A DNA stretch of 43,347 nucleotides from Motiliproteus sp041586615. Lineage in GTDB: Bacteria > Pseudomonadota > Gammaproteobacteria > Pseudomonadales > Balneatricaceae. Each line of letters begins with the position of its first letter. The first letter of the stretch is position 1. A program made the position numbers and the translations under genes. This document shows, piece after piece, positions 1-7,662 of the stretch. The stretch spans positions 1 to 43,347 of the forward strand of contig JBFGZS010000037.1 of NCBI GenBank assembly GCA_041586615.1, written 5' to 3'. The notes beneath the pieces were generated by a model. It was not told the origin of the DNA and did no database searches. It worked only from the letters and a program-made list of their open reading frames with translations.

Positions 1-47
1 ACGACGCTATTGTTTGAATGCAGATCAATACCGGAATAAAGTTTCAT
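1..47 (-). CDS. IS110-family transposase, N-terminal fragment at window edge
   Basis: The minus strand reads ATG from position 47 and gives MKLYSGIDLHSNNSV before running off the window. This is the characteristic start of IS110-type (DEDD, RuvC-like) transposases; the D of GIDLH is the first catalytic acidic residue in the family. A good ribosome binding site (AGAGGAG) lies about 8 bases upstream of the start. Only about 15 codons are visible, so subgroup (IS110 or IS1111) and intactness cannot be judged. In IS110-type elements a guide (bridge) RNA is encoded in the non-coding DNA next to this gene. The element probably explains why the sequence breaks here. Confidence 0.7.
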   Translation of the reverse strand, partial: MKLYSGIDLHSNNSV

Positions 48-130
48 TGGTCGGCTCCTCTTTCGGCAGTTCGTCGATGTTTGCATATCAACGATACGGC
101 CACTGGGGGGAGTCGGCTAGATGATTATCA
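48..130 (-). other. Non-coding DNA upstream of the IS110 transposase start
   Basis: This stretch lies directly 5' of the transposase start and holds its ribosome binding site. No gene is visible. In IS110-group elements the left-end non-coding region can encode the bridge RNA, so this segment is a candidate for part of the element end. Only about 80 bases separate the start codon from the next repeat, and I could not define a left end or a convincing RNA fold. Identity as element DNA is inference. Confidence 0.3.
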
Positions 131-170
131 GGTCTTTTCTTTTGCCTTTGTGATGAAGACGACCATGGGT
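128..170 (+). repeat. GGTCAGGTCTT repeat, copy 1
   Basis: This copy runs from TCAGGTCTTTTCTTTTGCC through a TTTGTGATGAAGACGACCATG segment. A diverged full copy lies at 399-440, and a short copy of its first 15 bases at 196-210. Two of the copies begin GGGGGTCAGG, like the GGGGTCAG motifs near 7554 and 31087. The copies flank the group II intron remnant at 222-393. Confidence 0.6.
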
Positions 171-195
171 GTCCCCTTAAGAAAAGCGATGGGGG

Positions 196-210
196 TCAGG
201 TCTTTTCTTT
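196..210 (+). repeat. GGTCAGGTCTT repeat, short copy 2
   Basis: The sequence GGGGGTCAGGTCTTTTCTTT around this position matches the first part of the repeats at 128-170 and 399-440. It is bordered on both sides by AAGCGATGGGG (184-194 and 212-222), so it sits inside a small direct duplication at the 3' exon side of the intron remnant. Confidence 0.5.
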
Positions 211-221
211 CAAGCGATGGG

Positions 222-393
222 GTAGAGTAGAGAGCAGGCTATCGCCTGCCCTCCCTCATCAAACCGTGCGTGCGGTTTTCCCGCACACGGCTTTCCGATG
301 TTCTTCACGCCAAGGCATGCGCTCGTTTCCAGCCCGCTGTTGTTGGAACTTTGTATAACCCATAACGCCGGTACAAATCCACACTAGAGCCAC
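222..393 (-). ncRNA. Group II intron remnant (3' end: domains V and VI)
   Basis: On the minus strand positions 294-261 form a 34-base domain V. It starts with AAGCC, has the stem GCCGTGTGCGG paired to CCGCACGCACGG around a GAAA-type loop, and carries the AGC of the catalytic triad near its 5' end. It is followed by a domain VI-like hairpin (GGGCAGGC-GATA-GCCTGC) and a CTCTAC 3' end near 222. The 5' part (295-393) reads as a short open frame ending inside domain V, as in many bacterial introns whose maturase gene ends just before it. Domains I-III and almost all of the maturase are missing, so this is a deletion remnant that cannot splice alone. The intron class cannot be assigned from the fragment. 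Confidence 0.8.
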
Positions 394-398
394 GGGGG

Positions 399-440
399 TC
401 AGGTCTTGTCTTTTGCCTTCGTGATAAAGGCTACCATGTG
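399..440 (+). repeat. GGTCAGGTCTT repeat, copy 3, at the Aas truncation point
   Basis: The second full copy of the 128-170 repeat (TCAGGTCTTGTCTTTTGCC then TTCGTGATAAAGGCTACCATG). Its right end coincides with the place where the 431-3595 coding region loses family similarity. It therefore marks the insertion or recombination junction. Confidence 0.6.
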
Positions 441-3400
441 GCAAAGCGCGAGTAGCGATCGACGATGGTCAGGAAGCCGTCGGCATCCAGGTGGCCCTTG
501 TCACCGCTGCGGTACCAGCGCTGGCCGTCCAGTTCGATTATGACCTCGGCGGTCCGTTGCGCATCATTCAGATAACCGAGCATGACCTGGGTGCCGCCAA
601 TCAGAATCAAGCCATCCTGGCCGGTCGGCAGCGCGTCTAAGGTCACGGGGTCGACGATCCGAAAGCAGCTGCCCGGCAGCGGCAGTCCTACGGTTCCCGG
701 GCGGTTGCCGGTCTGAAGATGCCAGTCACGGCGGTCGAGCCGGTCGGGGATATTGACACTGGCCACCGGGGTGGTTTCTGTGGTGCCGTACCCTTCAAAA
801 ATCGGACGGTTAAACTTACGCTCAAAGCCGTCGCGCACGTCGGCAGGCAGATGCTCGGCCCCGGCCACCACCACGCGCAGGCTTTCCAGCATCAGCGGCT
901 GTACTTTGCTGTTACGGTTGAATAGCCGCAGAAAGGTACCGGTGGCGCAGAATACCGACACCCGGTAACGGGCGATCCCCTTGGCGATGGCCACGACATC
1001 GGTGGGGTCCGGATGGCACACGGCGGGTATGCCTTCCACCAGCGGCAACAAGCCGGTCACCGTCAGTCCAAAGGCGTGAAACAGCGGCAGGCTGGCCATG
1101 ATCCGATCGTCCTGGCGGGTATCGAGCACATCGGACACCTGCTGAATGTTACCCATAATATTTCTATGACTGAGTACCACCCCTTTGGGCTGACCCTCGC
1201 TACCGCTGGAAAACAGGATCGCTGCCGGCGATTCGAGGTCACGTCGGGCCAGAAACAGCAGGCGCAGCAATCTCGCCGGCAATAGGCGCACGCAGGCCAG
1301 GGTTATCAGCTTTTCGACCTTGCCCAGCCCTGCGGCCAGATCTTCGAGATAGATCACGGGCTGGCGCGCCAGCAACGTCTCCAGGTCGATGCCGCGTTTG
1401 CTCAGTGTGTCGATAAAGCGGCGTGAGCTGATCAGTGTCTCGAGCCCGGCCTGCTCTGCTGCCGCTTGTATCGCCGCCGGATTGGCCGTGTAATTCAGGT
1501 TGACCAGCGTCTTGCCAGCGATCAGGCCGCCCATATTCGCCAGCAATCCCGCGCTGCTGGTCGGCAGTAACAGCCCCAGGTTCTGCCCCCGGTTGTGCGT
1601 TTTAAAGCGCCGCGCAAACAGTAGCGCGGCGCTCAAGGCGCGATAACCCGACAGTTCGCTGCCGCCCTGCACGTCGGCCAGGCACAGGGCGCTGCCATGG
1701 CGTTTCACGGTCTGAAGCCAGGCCTGGGGCAGAGTCGGCAGCGAGCGCGTGTGTTCATCCCAGGCGGTCAGCGACAACTCAAACACGCGCTGTTTGACAG
1801 CGGCGACGCCGGTGTTGATGGGTAGCGGCTTACCCAAGGCCACGATCAGGTCACGGCGCAACTCGACGCGGCGCAGGTTCTTTAAGCCCTCACCGGAGCG
1901 GGAGAATCGACTGCCCCACAGACCGCGCAGATAAAAGGGTAATATTACGCCGTCGACACCGTCCACGGTCCGTTCATAGCCGCGTTTAAACTCGCCTAAC
2001 TGGCCATTGCGACTGATCGCCCCTTCAGGAAACAGACACACCACTTCACCGGCCTTGAGCAGCTGGTTTATGTGCGCCAACGCGGCCTTACTCTGGCCGG
2101 CGGCAATGGGGACCACACCCAACCGATCCAGCAGCCATTTCAGGTACCAGCGCGAATAGAGGTTGCGGTCCATGACAAAGCGCACCGGACGCGGACAGGC
2201 GATCTGTACCAGGGCCCAGTCCACCCAACTGATATGGTTGCCCAGCATCAAGACGCCGCCGCGCGCGGGCAGATGTTCAAAGCCCAGCACATCGATGCGG
2301 TAACGACCGGCAAACACCCGGGCGAGCAACAGCCGCACCAGGGAGTGGGGCAACTGCTGTACGGTATAGAGCGCGCCGGCCAATCCGATCAGGGTCAGCA
2401 TATGGAACAGATCCAGGCTGCTCAGCCCCCAGTAGGCAAACGCCAGCGTCAGGCCCAGAAACGACAACATCACCAGGTTCTGCACCCAGTTGTTGCCCGC
2501 CAGCACCCGCCCCAGTTCATCGGCATGGGCATGAAACTGAATCAGCGCATTCAGGGGGACGATAAACAAGCCACCGGCCAAGCCCAGACCGGCGAAAGCC
2601 AGGCCGATGGACAGCGGCGATGTCAGTTGCGGCAAGAGCCACAGGCTCAGCACGACCCCCAGCGCGCCCAGCGGGATCAGGCCGGTTTCGATATGACGAC
2701 GGGAACGGCTACCCGCCACGACGGAACCGAGCAGAATACCGATCGCCGAACAGGCCATCAGTCCCTGGATCATCACGGTGTCGGTGACCTGCAGGACCGA
2801 TTTGGCGTAGGCGGGGAACGCCGCGAGTAACACTTGCGAGATGCCCCAGAAGATCGACAGCCCGATAATGGACAACCAGATGATACGCCCCGAGCGCAAG
2901 CTGGCCAGATTGGTCTTCAGGTAACGGCCACGCAGGTAATCGGCGGCGCGAAATTCGCTTAATGCCGGGGCCGCCGCCTCGGTGACCGGCAGGCGGTAGG
3001 CCATCACCAGCTCCAGCAGCGAGAACCCCACCAGCGCCCACCCTACCGGCGCGACGGCGCGCAGGATCTCGGCCTCGTTGTTCCAGCTACGGGTCGCCAG
3101 ACGGTGTTCGAACAGGATTGAAAACACGAACACGCCCATCAGAATCGCCACGATGGTCACCGCCTGCACCATGGCGTTGGCCTCGGTCAGGCGCGCCGCG
3201 CCGACCCATTCGCGGATATAGCCGTATTTGGCCGGCGAGTAAAACGCGCTCTGCACCGCCAGCAGCAGGGTCATGGCAAAACCGGCCACAAACCAGCCCT
3301 GGTAATAACAGAGGGTAATCAGCAGGGTCAGCACCACGGCGGCGGCCGCACTGACCCGCATGACCTGGGGTTTGGCAAAGCGGTCGGCAATAAAGCCGGA

Positions 3401-3595
3401 GGGACTGAACAGGAAGACAAACGGCAACAGAATCAAGGCGTTGACAAAGGCGGTCAGCAATATCTGAATCTGACCATCGTACACCTTAAAGACGGTATTC
3501 TGGATGATGATCTTATGCCCGAGATCGACGAAGGCATTCAGAAAGATCATCACCATAAAAGGCAGGCAACCTTTGATGCGAAGCAATGCGGTCAT
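431..3595 (-). CDS. aas: LplT-Aas type fusion: MFS lysophospholipid flippase, PlsC acyltransferase, acyl-ACP synthetase; C-terminus truncated
   Basis: A three-domain phospholipid repair or acyl-recycling protein of the inner membrane. Residues about 1-410 form a 12-helix MFS transporter like LplT. Residues about 425-620 form a PlsC acyltransferase with the motif GNHISWVDWA (HxxxxD) and the FPEGAISR block. Residues about 640 onward form an AMP-binding acyl-ACP/CoA synthetase with ILFSSGSEGQPKG, GYGTTETTP and YRSGDKGHLDADG. Family members continue past DRYSRF with the catalytic lysine of the small C-terminal lobe. Here the frame ends five bases later as ATW-stop inside the 399-440 repeat, so the C-terminal subdomain is lost. 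The synthetase half is probably inactive, while the flippase and acyltransferase may still work. A TTG codon lies three codons upstream, but the ATG at 3595 has GGGAG about 9 bases before it and is preferred (1054 residues). speB ends 65 bases upstream on the same strand, so the two could share a transcript. Confidence 0.85.
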   Translation of the reverse strand: MTALLRIKGCLPFMVMIFLNAFVDLGHKIIIQNTVFKVYDGQIQILLTAFVNALILLPFVFLFSPSGFIADRFAKPQVMRVSAAAAVVLTLLITLCYYQGWFVAGFAMTLLLAVQSAFYSPAKYGYIREWVGAARLTEANAMVQAVTIVAILMGVFVFSILFEHRLATRSWNNEAEILRAVAPVGWALVGFSLLELVMAYRLPVTEAAAPALSEFRAADYLRGRYLKTNLASLRSGRIIWLSIIGLSIFWGISQVLLAAFPAYAKSVLQVTDTVMIQGLMACSAIGILLGSVVAGSRSRRHIETGLIPLGALGVVLSLWLLPQLTSPLSIGLAFAGLGLAGGLFIVPLNALIQFHAHADELGRVLAGNNWVQNLVMLSFLGLTLAFAYWGLSSLDLFHMLTLIGLAGALYTVQQLPHSLVRLLLARVFAGRYRIDVLGFEHLPARGGVLMLGNHISWVDWALVQIACPRPVRFVMDRNLYSRWYLKWLLDRLGVVPIAAGQSKAALAHINQLLKAGEVVCLFPEGAISRNGQLGEFKRGYERTVDGVDGVILPFYLRGLWGSRFSRSGEGLKNLRRVELRRDLIVALGKPLPINTGVAAVKQRVFELSLTAWDEHTRSLPTLPQAWLQTVKRHGSALCLADVQGGSELSGYRALSAALLFARRFKTHNRGQNLGLLLPTSSAGLLANMGGLIAGKTLVNLNYTANPAAIQAAAEQAGLETLISSRRFIDTLSKRGIDLETLLARQPVIYLEDLAAGLGKVEKLITLACVRLLPARLLRLLFLARRDLESPAAILFSSGSEGQPKGVVLSHRNIMGNIQQVSDVLDTRQDDRIMASLPLFHAFGLTVTGLLPLVEGIPAVCHPDPTDVVAIAKGIARYRVSVFCATGTFLRLFNRNSKVQPLMLESLRVVVAGAEHLPADVRDGFERKFNRPIFEGYGTTETTPVASVNIPDRLDRRDWHLQTGNRPGTVGLPLPGSCFRIVDPVTLDALPTGQDGLILIGGTQVMLGYLNDAQRTAEVIIELDGQRWYRSGDKGHLDADGFLTIVDRYSRFATW

Positions 3596-3660
3596 AGGAT
3601 CCAACTCCCTGCGTGTTATTTACGCTATCGCTACCCTAGCAACCGCGGCGCCCGCGTCCC

Positions 3661-4554
3661 CTATTCCCCGGCGTTGCGGCGCACGATCCCCATCAGCTTA
3701 TACACCAACAGTGACGCGGCGAAGTCGTAGGCGTGGAACCCGGCAATGGGGGCATGCTCCATCAGATCAAAACCGATGATCTTGCGCTGTTTGGCCACCG
3801 ATTCAAACAGGCCCAGGGTCTGATACCAGCCCAAGCCGCCGGGTACCGGTGTGCCGGTGGACGGGAACACGGTGGGGTCCAGGCCGTCGATATCGACGGT
3901 AAAGAACACATTGGGTGGGAAATCCGCCGGCAGTTCGATGGCATTAATGTTGTTCGGTACCAGTTCGTCGGCGTCCTGGTGCCCCACGGCGTGGTCTAGA
4001 CGGGTCTGCACCTCTTCTTCACAGAACGCGCGGATACCGAGCTGATAGAGCGGGATATCCAGGTCGACGATGCGCTTCATGACGCTGGCATGACTCAGCG
4101 GGTTATCCTCGTACGCGTCGCGCAGGTCGGCATGGGCATCGATCTGCACCACACCAAAATCACGCACACCGGCATCCAGCAAGCCTTTAATCACACCGTA
4201 GGTTACCGTGTGCTCGCCCCCCAGCGCCACCGGCATGGCACCCTGCTCTACCGCGTAGCGGGTTGCCGCCGCAATACGCTGGATAACCGCCGGGGCATCG
4301 GCGTCCATCGCCACCGGTGGCTGGGTATAAATACCTTTGTCGCAGGGGACGCTTTTACCGTCCCAGGCTTCCAACTGCCAGGAAGCCTGCAGGATCGACG
4401 CCGGCCCCTGACCGGTGCCGCCACCGTAGGAGACACTCTCCTCGTAGGGCACGGGTATCACATGAAAATAGGCCTGATCCGGCGCGGGCTGCTTCAGTTC
4501 TGAACCGAGAAACACCGGGTAATCCGGGGCGACTAATTGATCAAATTCTTCCAT
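3661..4554 (-). CDS. speB: Agmatinase (arginase/ureohydrolase family)
   Basis: Hydrolyses agmatine to putrescine and urea with a two-manganese centre in the cytoplasm. Numbered from the ATG at 4554, the metal ligands are all visible: His115 in GGEHTVTYG, Asp139/His141/Asp143 in QIDAHADLRD, and Asp221/Asp223 in TVDIDGLDP. At 297 residues it has normal family length. An upstream in-frame TTG (4584) would start inside the heptad repeat array. The ATG at 4554 is preceded by AGGTAAC and matches the family start. The gene is last in the minus-strand order speA, dehydrogenase, decarboxylase, speB, so it makes the putrescine that the two middle enzymes convert to spermidine. Agmatinase rather than another ureohydrolase is inferred from this context. 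Confidence 0.92.
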   Translation of the reverse strand: MEEFDQLVAPDYPVFLGSELKQPAPDQAYFHVIPVPYEESVSYGGGTGQGPASILQASWQLEAWDGKSVPCDKGIYTQPPVAMDADAPAVIQRIAAATRYAVEQGAMPVALGGEHTVTYGVIKGLLDAGVRDFGVVQIDAHADLRDAYEDNPLSHASVMKRIVDLDIPLYQLGIRAFCEEEVQTRLDHAVGHQDADELVPNNINAIELPADFPPNVFFTVDIDGLDPTVFPSTGTPVPGGLGWYQTLGLFESVAKQRKIIGFDLMEHAPIAGFHAYDFAASLLVYKLMGIVRRNAGE

Positions 4555-4582
4555 TGTTGTTACCTGAAATAAAAAAAGCGGC

Positions 4583-4651
4583 AAGCTACAAGCTACAAGC
4601 TACAAGCTACAAGCGAGTGTTTTTGCAGCCTGGCGCCTGGCGCCTGCCGCT
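4583..4651 (+). repeat. Heptad tandem repeats in the speB/decarboxylase gap
   Basis: Positions 4583-4614 are 4.6 copies of AAGCTAC. Positions 4628-4648 are GCCTGGC, GCCTGGC, GCCTGCC, followed by GCTGGTT. All have a period of exactly seven bases. A looser set (GCCTGAA, GCCTGCC) continues to about 4685, just before the stop codon region of the decarboxylase gene. No promoter or terminator is evident within the arrays. Confidence 0.9.
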
Positions 4652-4711
4652 GGTTTTTAGCCGGTTGCCGCCTGAAGCCTGCCGCATGTAGCTGGTTTTT
4701 GTCCCCTAGCC

Positions 4712-5884
4712 TTACGACAACCTGTCGCGAAAATCGGTATAGCCGAAGGTTTTTACGACCTCGACTTCATCGGTGCGCGAATCCCAGATAGCGATGGCTG
4801 GCAGGCCGACCCCGTTGAAGGTGCTGGTCTTGACCATGGTGTAATGGGCCATGTCATCAAACATCAAGCGCTGGCCTGGTACCAGCGGTGCCTCGAAGCT
4901 GTAATCACCGATCACATCGCCGGCGAGACAGGTCATGCCGCCGAGTCGATAGGTATGGCTTTTCTCGTTGGCTTCACCGGCGCCAAACACCTCCGCCCGG
5001 TAGGGCATTTCCAGCGTGTCGGGCATATGGCAGGTGGCAGACGTGTCGAGTATCGCCTGATCACGGTCGGTATGGGCTACATCCAGCACTTCGGCCACCA
5101 GCACACCGCTGTGGATCGCCACGGCTTCACCGGGCTCGAGGTAGACCTCGACAGCGTAATGGGCCTTGAAGGCCTTAATGCGTTCAATCAGGGCATCGAC
5201 CTGATAATCAGGGTGGCTGATATGATGGCCACCGCCAAAATTGACCCACGTCATCTGCCGGATCAGCGCACCAAAGTTTTTCTCCACGGCATCCAAGGTG
5301 CGCGACAGGGGCTCGAAGCCTTGCTCGCACAGGGTATGAAAGTGCAGACCGCTGATACCGCTCAGATCCTCACCGGCAAACTGCGCCAGCGGAATACCGA
5401 GGCGCGATCCCGGCGCGCAGGGGTCGTAGATCGGCACCGCCCCTTCGGAATGTTGCGGGTTGATGCGCAGACCGAAGGAGAGCCCCGGGCGCTGGCGCTG
5501 AACCTCCAGCGCCAGCGCCTTAAAACGCCGCCACTGGCTGAAGGAGTTAAACACCACATGATCGGCAATGGCGAGAATCTCGCGCAGATCGGCTTCGGAG
5601 TACGCCGCGGAAAAGACGTGTACCTCCCCCCCGTAGTGCTCTTTGCCCAAGCGCGCCTCATGCAAACCACTGGCACAGATACCCGACAGGTATTGCGCAT
5701 TTAATGCTCCCAGCGACCAGCAAGAGAACGCTTTCAACGCCGCCAGTACCTTGGCGCCACTTTCGCGCTGTACACGGTTGAGAATCTGCAGATTGGCTTC
5801 GATGGCCGCCTTATCGACGACAAAGCAAGGCGAAGGCACACGGGTTGGATCGAACGCGGTAAAGGTCTGGCTGTTGATCGTCAC
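4712..5884 (-). CDS. nspC: Carboxynorspermidine/carboxyspermidine decarboxylase
   Basis: A PLP-dependent fold-type III decarboxylase (alanine racemase/ornithine decarboxylase barrel) that removes CO2 from carboxyspermidine or carboxynorspermidine. Visible motifs are the PLP lysine Lys51 in ALKAFS, the phosphate-binding region NFGGGHHIS, EPGEAV, and the C-terminal cysteine block TCLAGDVIGDY. The usual annotated start would be a TTG at 5911 inside AT-rich linker. The GTG at 5884 has AGGA about 8 bases upstream and matches the family N-terminus (TINSQTFTAFDPTRVPSPCF), giving 390 residues. It lies between the matching dehydrogenase and speB. With no norspermidine-specific gene in view, spermidine is the more likely product. 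Confidence 0.9.
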   Translation of the reverse strand: MTINSQTFTAFDPTRVPSPCFVVDKAAIEANLQILNRVQRESGAKVLAALKAFSCWSLGALNAQYLSGICASGLHEARLGKEHYGGEVHVFSAAYSEADLREILAIADHVVFNSFSQWRRFKALALEVQRQRPGLSFGLRINPQHSEGAVPIYDPCAPGSRLGIPLAQFAGEDLSGISGLHFHTLCEQGFEPLSRTLDAVEKNFGALIRQMTWVNFGGGHHISHPDYQVDALIERIKAFKAHYAVEVYLEPGEAVAIHSGVLVAEVLDVAHTDRDQAILDTSATCHMPDTLEMPYRAEVFGAGEANEKSHTYRLGGMTCLAGDVIGDYSFEAPLVPGQRLMFDDMAHYTMVKTSTFNGVGLPAIAIWDSRTDEVEVVKTFGYTDFRDRLS

Positions 5885-5914
5885 GGGAATAAGTCCTGGA
5901 GATAGAGACAAGAG

Positions 5915-5974
5915 AAGCTACAAGCTACAAGCTACAAGCTACAAGCTACAAGCTACAAGCTACAAGCTACAAGC
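5915..5974 (+). repeat. (AAGCTAC)8.6 heptad tandem array
   Basis: Sixty bases of perfect seven-base repeats lie about 30 bases upstream (minus-strand sense) of the decarboxylase start codon. It is the same unit as at 4583-4614, on the other side of this gene, so the gene is bracketed by identical arrays. On the transcript the array would be (GTAGCTT)n in the 5' leader. Confidence 0.95.
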
Positions 5975-6045
5975 ATAATAGATGGAGTGCCCACGGCAGC
6001 AACGCCTTGCGACCGAAAAAACAAGAAACGAAAACACCCAGTTTC

Positions 6046-6124
6046 GTAGGTCGGGTTAGGCCAATGGCCGTAACCCGACATGATGCGAACATTGTCGGAT
6101 TACGCTGCGCTAATCCGGCCTACA
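6046..6124 (+). repeat. REP-like palindromic element (GTAGGTCGGGTTAGG type)
   Basis: The element starts GTAGGTCGGGTTAGGCC and ends GCTAATCCGGCCTAC. Internal arms include CGTAACCCGACAT and TGTCGGATTACG. Elements with this GTAGGTCGGGTTA...TAATCCGACCTAC form are common dispersed palindromes in gammaproteobacterial genomes. It lies in the gap between the dehydrogenase and decarboxylase genes. Confidence 0.75.
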
Positions 6125-6191
6125 AATGCTAAGGCCGCTGAGAACTAGAACGCCTTACCAGGCTCTAGAGTGCAAAACTATCGCAGGCCAT

Positions 6192-6213
6192 AGCCAGGGT
6201 TCAATCCCTGGCT
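6192..6213. other. Perfect 8-bp stem hairpin
   Basis: AGCCAGGG and CCCTGGCT flank the 6-base loop TTCAAT. There is no T-run on either side, so it is not a standard terminator. The TTCAAT loop resembles a tRNA T-arm, but no tRNA body surrounds it. Confidence 0.6.
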
Positions 6214-6225
6214 GATTTGCTTGTC

Positions 6226-6316
6226 GCCTGCCGCCTGCCGCTAGTCGCTTTTTTTCAGTTTCGCCCCTAGCAGGCGCAAAGCGCCGTCCTAGTTCCTAGC
6301 ACCTAGCACCTAGTTC
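6226..6316 (+). repeat. Composite heptad element next to the dehydrogenase stop codon
   Basis: Positions 6226-6246 are GCCTGCC, GCCTGCC, GCTAGTC. Then comes a conserved block CCCTAGCAGGCGCAAAGCGCC containing a GGCGC/GCGCC hairpin (about 6264-6284). Then come CTAGTTC, CTAGCAC, CTAGCAC, CTAGTTC at 6289-6316. The same three-part order recurs at 41900-42005. The array ends 12 bases before the end of the minus-strand dehydrogenase gene. Confidence 0.9.
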
Positions 6317-6328
6317 CTGTCTTTTCGA

Positions 6329-7528
6329 TCAGTGTGCCAGGTCGTAGTCGACGTCTTCGACCACAACCCAAGGCAGGCCGTGGGCGTTCAGGTCGGCCAT
6401 AAACGGATCGGGATCCATCTGCTCCATGTTCCACACGCCGGGCTTCATCCACTTGCCTTCCAACATCATCTTGGCGCCGATCATGGCCGGCACACCGGTG
6501 GTGTAGGAGATGGCCTGGGACTGAACTTCGGCGTAGCAGGTCTCATGGTCGCAGGTGTTGTAGATGTACACAGTTTTCTCTTTGCCGTCCTTGATGCCAC
6601 GGACGATACAGCCGATGCAGGTGCGGCCTTTGGTGCGCGGTCCCAGGCTGGCGGGGTCAGGCAGCAACGCCTTCAGGAACTGGATCGGTACGATCTGCTG
6701 GCCATTAAATTCAATCGGCTCGATGCCGGTCATGTCGACGTTACCCAGCACTTCGAGGTGTTTGAGGTAGCTGTCACCGAAACTCATCCAGAACTGGGCC
6801 CGCTTCAGGGTCGGGAAGTGCTTGGTCAACGACTCCAGCTCTTCGTGGTACATCCGGTAGATGTTGTAGGTACCCACCTCTTCCGGACAGGTGAAGGTCT
6901 CCTTCAGGGACATCGCCGGTGTGGTATGGAATTCACCGTCTTCAAAATGACGGCACTCGGCGGTCACTTCGCGGATGTTGATCTCCGGATTGAAGTTGGT
7001 CGCAAAGGGGTAGCCGTGGTCGCCGCCATTTACGTCCACGATATCCAGGGTGTGGATCTCGTCGAAGTAATGTTTGGCCAGGTAGGCGGTAAACACGTTG
7101 GTGGCACCGGGGTCAAAGCCGGAGCCCAGCAACGCCATCAGACCGGCTTTCTCAAATTTCTCCTGGTACGCCCACTGCCAGTGGTACTCGAACTTGGCGG
7201 TATCCAGCGGCTCATAGTTGGCGGTATCCATATAATGCACGCCGGCTTCCAGACAGGCATCCATAATGGTCAGGTCCTGGTACGGCAGCGCGACGTTCAC
7301 CACCAGGTCCGGCTTGACCCTGTTCATCAAGGCCACCAGTTCCGGGACGTTATCGGCATCCACCTGGGCGGTCTCAATCGGCCGCTTCAGCTGTGCAGCG
7401 ATCGCTTTGCATTTCGACTCCGTCCGGCTGGCCAGTACGATCTCGGAAAACACTTCCGCCAACTGGGCACACTTGTGTACCACAACACCACCGACGCCAC
7501 CGGCACCAATAATCAGGACTTTAGCCAT
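6329..7528 (-). CDS. Carboxynorspermidine/carboxyspermidine dehydrogenase (saccharopine dehydrogenase family)
   Basis: Condenses putrescine (or diaminopropane) with aspartate beta-semialdehyde and reduces the Schiff base with NADPH to carboxyspermidine (or carboxynorspermidine). The N-terminus is a Rossmann fold with VLIIGAGGVGG. The body is of saccharopine-reductase type, with GSGFDPGATNVF and the family-typical GDHGYPFATNFNPEINIREV. The length of 399 residues is normal. Two ATGs are possible: the one at 7528 has GGAG 9 bases upstream, while the one at 7534 leaves only 3. The next gene downstream is its partner decarboxylase (445-base gap filled with repeats), and speA lies upstream. The choice between spermidine and norspermidine cannot be made from sequence. 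Confidence 0.9.
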   Translation of the reverse strand: MAKVLIIGAGGVGGVVVHKCAQLAEVFSEIVLASRTESKCKAIAAQLKRPIETAQVDADNVPELVALMNRVKPDLVVNVALPYQDLTIMDACLEAGVHYMDTANYEPLDTAKFEYHWQWAYQEKFEKAGLMALLGSGFDPGATNVFTAYLAKHYFDEIHTLDIVDVNGGDHGYPFATNFNPEINIREVTAECRHFEDGEFHTTPAMSLKETFTCPEEVGTYNIYRMYHEELESLTKHFPTLKRAQFWMSFGDSYLKHLEVLGNVDMTGIEPIEFNGQQIVPIQFLKALLPDPASLGPRTKGRTCIGCIVRGIKDGKEKTVYIYNTCDHETCYAEVQSQAISYTTGVPAMIGAKMMLEGKWMKPGVWNMEQMDPDPFMADLNAHGLPWVVVEDVDYDLAH

Positions 7529-7553
7529 CAACATATTCTCCGTTCAGATCTTT

Positions 7554-7602
7554 CAATGGGGTCAGGCTCGATTGAACATTGCAATCGAGTCTGACCCCAT
7601 TG
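7554..7602. repeat. GGGGTCAG inverted repeat element
   Basis: Two 21-base arms, CAATGGGGTCAGGCTCGATTG and its near-perfect complement (one mismatch), surround a 7-base loop. The element sits 26 bases upstream of the dehydrogenase start. Arms with GGGGTCAGRCT recur at 31087-31151, and the GGGTCAGG core recurs at 196 and 399. This suggests a small mobile or REP-type family of the sort mobilised by REP-associated tyrosine transposases. Confidence 0.8.
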
Positions 7603-7662
7603 GGTTGCATTGGGTTCGAAATCACCGACGCCCACGCTAGGGGCGCAGGCAGTCGGATCGTA

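Noticed and set aside
4583..5974. CRISPR array or iteron origin in the AAGCTAC repeats
   Set aside because: The repeats are 7 bases without spacers, and no cas or rep gene is near.
6190..6220. tRNA T-arm-like sequence (AGCCAGGGTTCAATCCCTGG)
   Set aside because: The loop resembles a T-loop, but no acceptor, D-arm or anticodon stem fits around it. It is a plain 8-bp hairpin.
6332..7594. 420-codon frame opposite the carboxyspermidine dehydrogenase
   Set aside because: His/Val/Gly-rich shadow of the real gene; no support.
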